A DNA stretch of 64,000 nucleotides from Chitinivibrionales bacterium (GTDB taxonomy: Bacteria > Fibrobacterota > Chitinivibrionia > Chitinivibrionales > WJKA01), in contig WJLW01000047.1 in the NCBI GenBank assembly GCA_014728295.1, forward strand, positions 1 through 64,000, given 5' to 3'. Below are positions 63,787-64,000 of this stretch, piece after piece. The notes under the pieces are model-generated. The model did no database searches. It saw only the letters and a program-made list of their open reading frames with translations, and was not told where the DNA came from. Both the position numbers and the translations under genes were made by a program. Numbering within the stretch: position 1 is the stretch's first letter; every line of letters starts with the position of its first letter.

Positions 63787-63796
63787 ATTTTGGGTA

Positions 63797-64000
63797 ATGA
63801 AAATCGTATCGGTACTCAACCACAAAGGCGGCGTGGGCAAGACTACCTTTGCCGGCAGTATCGCACAGGCATTGGCATTGAGCGGCTATCGCGTGCTCGC
63901 TATTGACAACGACAGCCAGCACAACCTCTCGGCGTTACTGGGTACGGGCGTATGCGCGCCCTGCCTGCAGGATGTATACCGGGCAGATACCGAGAAAGCC
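63797..64000 (+). CDS. ParA/MinD family ATPase (partial, runs off right edge)
   Basis: The first 68 codons are present (KIVSVLNHKGGVGKTTFAGS). The deviant Walker A KGGVGKTT and the switch-like LAIDNDSQHNLSALLG are typical of ParA/Soj ATPases. The C-terminus is cut by the window end. It could serve chromosome segregation, plasmid partitioning or protein positioning. Its close downstream position to the pyrophosphorylase suggests co-transcription. Confidence 0.9.
   Translation, partial: MKIVSVLNHKGGVGKTTFAGSIAQALALSGYRVLAIDNDSQHNLSALLGTGVCAPCLQDVYRADTEKA

Overview
The window looks like a chromosome piece from a flagellated member of the Fibrobacterota (Chitinivibrionia/Chitinispirillia type, not rumen Fibrobacter). 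I infer this from a TIGR02147-family regulator overlapping a lipoprotein with a GGGTETGNP motif, many large secreted proteins ending in short C-terminal beta modules, flagellins with sigma-28 promoters, and Gram-negative envelope genes such as kdsA. The phylum call is inference; no ribosomal RNA is present.

Layout. 1-8.6 kb (minus strand) is a type VI secretion cargo island: a zinc-ribbon protein, VgrG, a DUF2169 adaptor, a PAAR protein with an extended C-terminus, a protein with a caspase/CHAT-like His-Cys pair, a Cys-rich exported protein, a LysM protein and the start of a large protein with a glycine-rich hydrophobic domain that runs off the left edge. 8.7-10.5 kb holds a dNTPase and a dual-specificity phosphatase. 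10.8-18.8 kb is a Bat (aerotolerance) operon: DUF445, a BatD-like protein, BatA, BatB, BatC, an alpha/beta hydrolase, BatD and BatE. 18.8-21.3 kb holds a small outer-membrane barrel, an SDR dehydrogenase and an unknown exported protein.

21.6-41.0 kb is a surface/secretome island. Three very large paralogous von Willebrand A proteins (plus strand) flank six exported proteins (minus strand); three tandem members of the latter share a Cys-containing Ig-like domain, and two others are full-length paralogues. Immediately after the stop codon of the third VWA gene, and in its reading frame, lies the C-terminal domain of a polymorphic toxin followed by its probable immunity gene. 41.7-44.4 kb is accessory DNA: structured non-coding stretches, a nucleotidyltransferase/partner pair in which the nucleotidyltransferase carries an in-frame TAG, a VapBC pair and a Y1-transposase remnant. 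44.5-53.5 kb has a DUF5060/apiosidase-like glycosidase, a VIT/VWA-like secreted protein, the lipoprotein/TIGR02147 pair, a STAS protein with an unusual phospho-site, and a BsuPI-like exported protein.

53.6-64 kb is housekeeping: two flagellins (one per strand, each with a sigma-28 promoter and a structured GGA-rich leader), rlmN, a gap-pgk-tpiA-secG-tRNA-Leu(GAG) cluster, kdsA, tadA, a UDP-sugar pyrophosphorylase-like enzyme and the start of a ParA ATPase.

The strongest leads for something undescribed are the VWA/secreted-domain island with its in-frame toxin cassette, and the caspase-like cargo in the VgrG island. Both rest on motif reading only.
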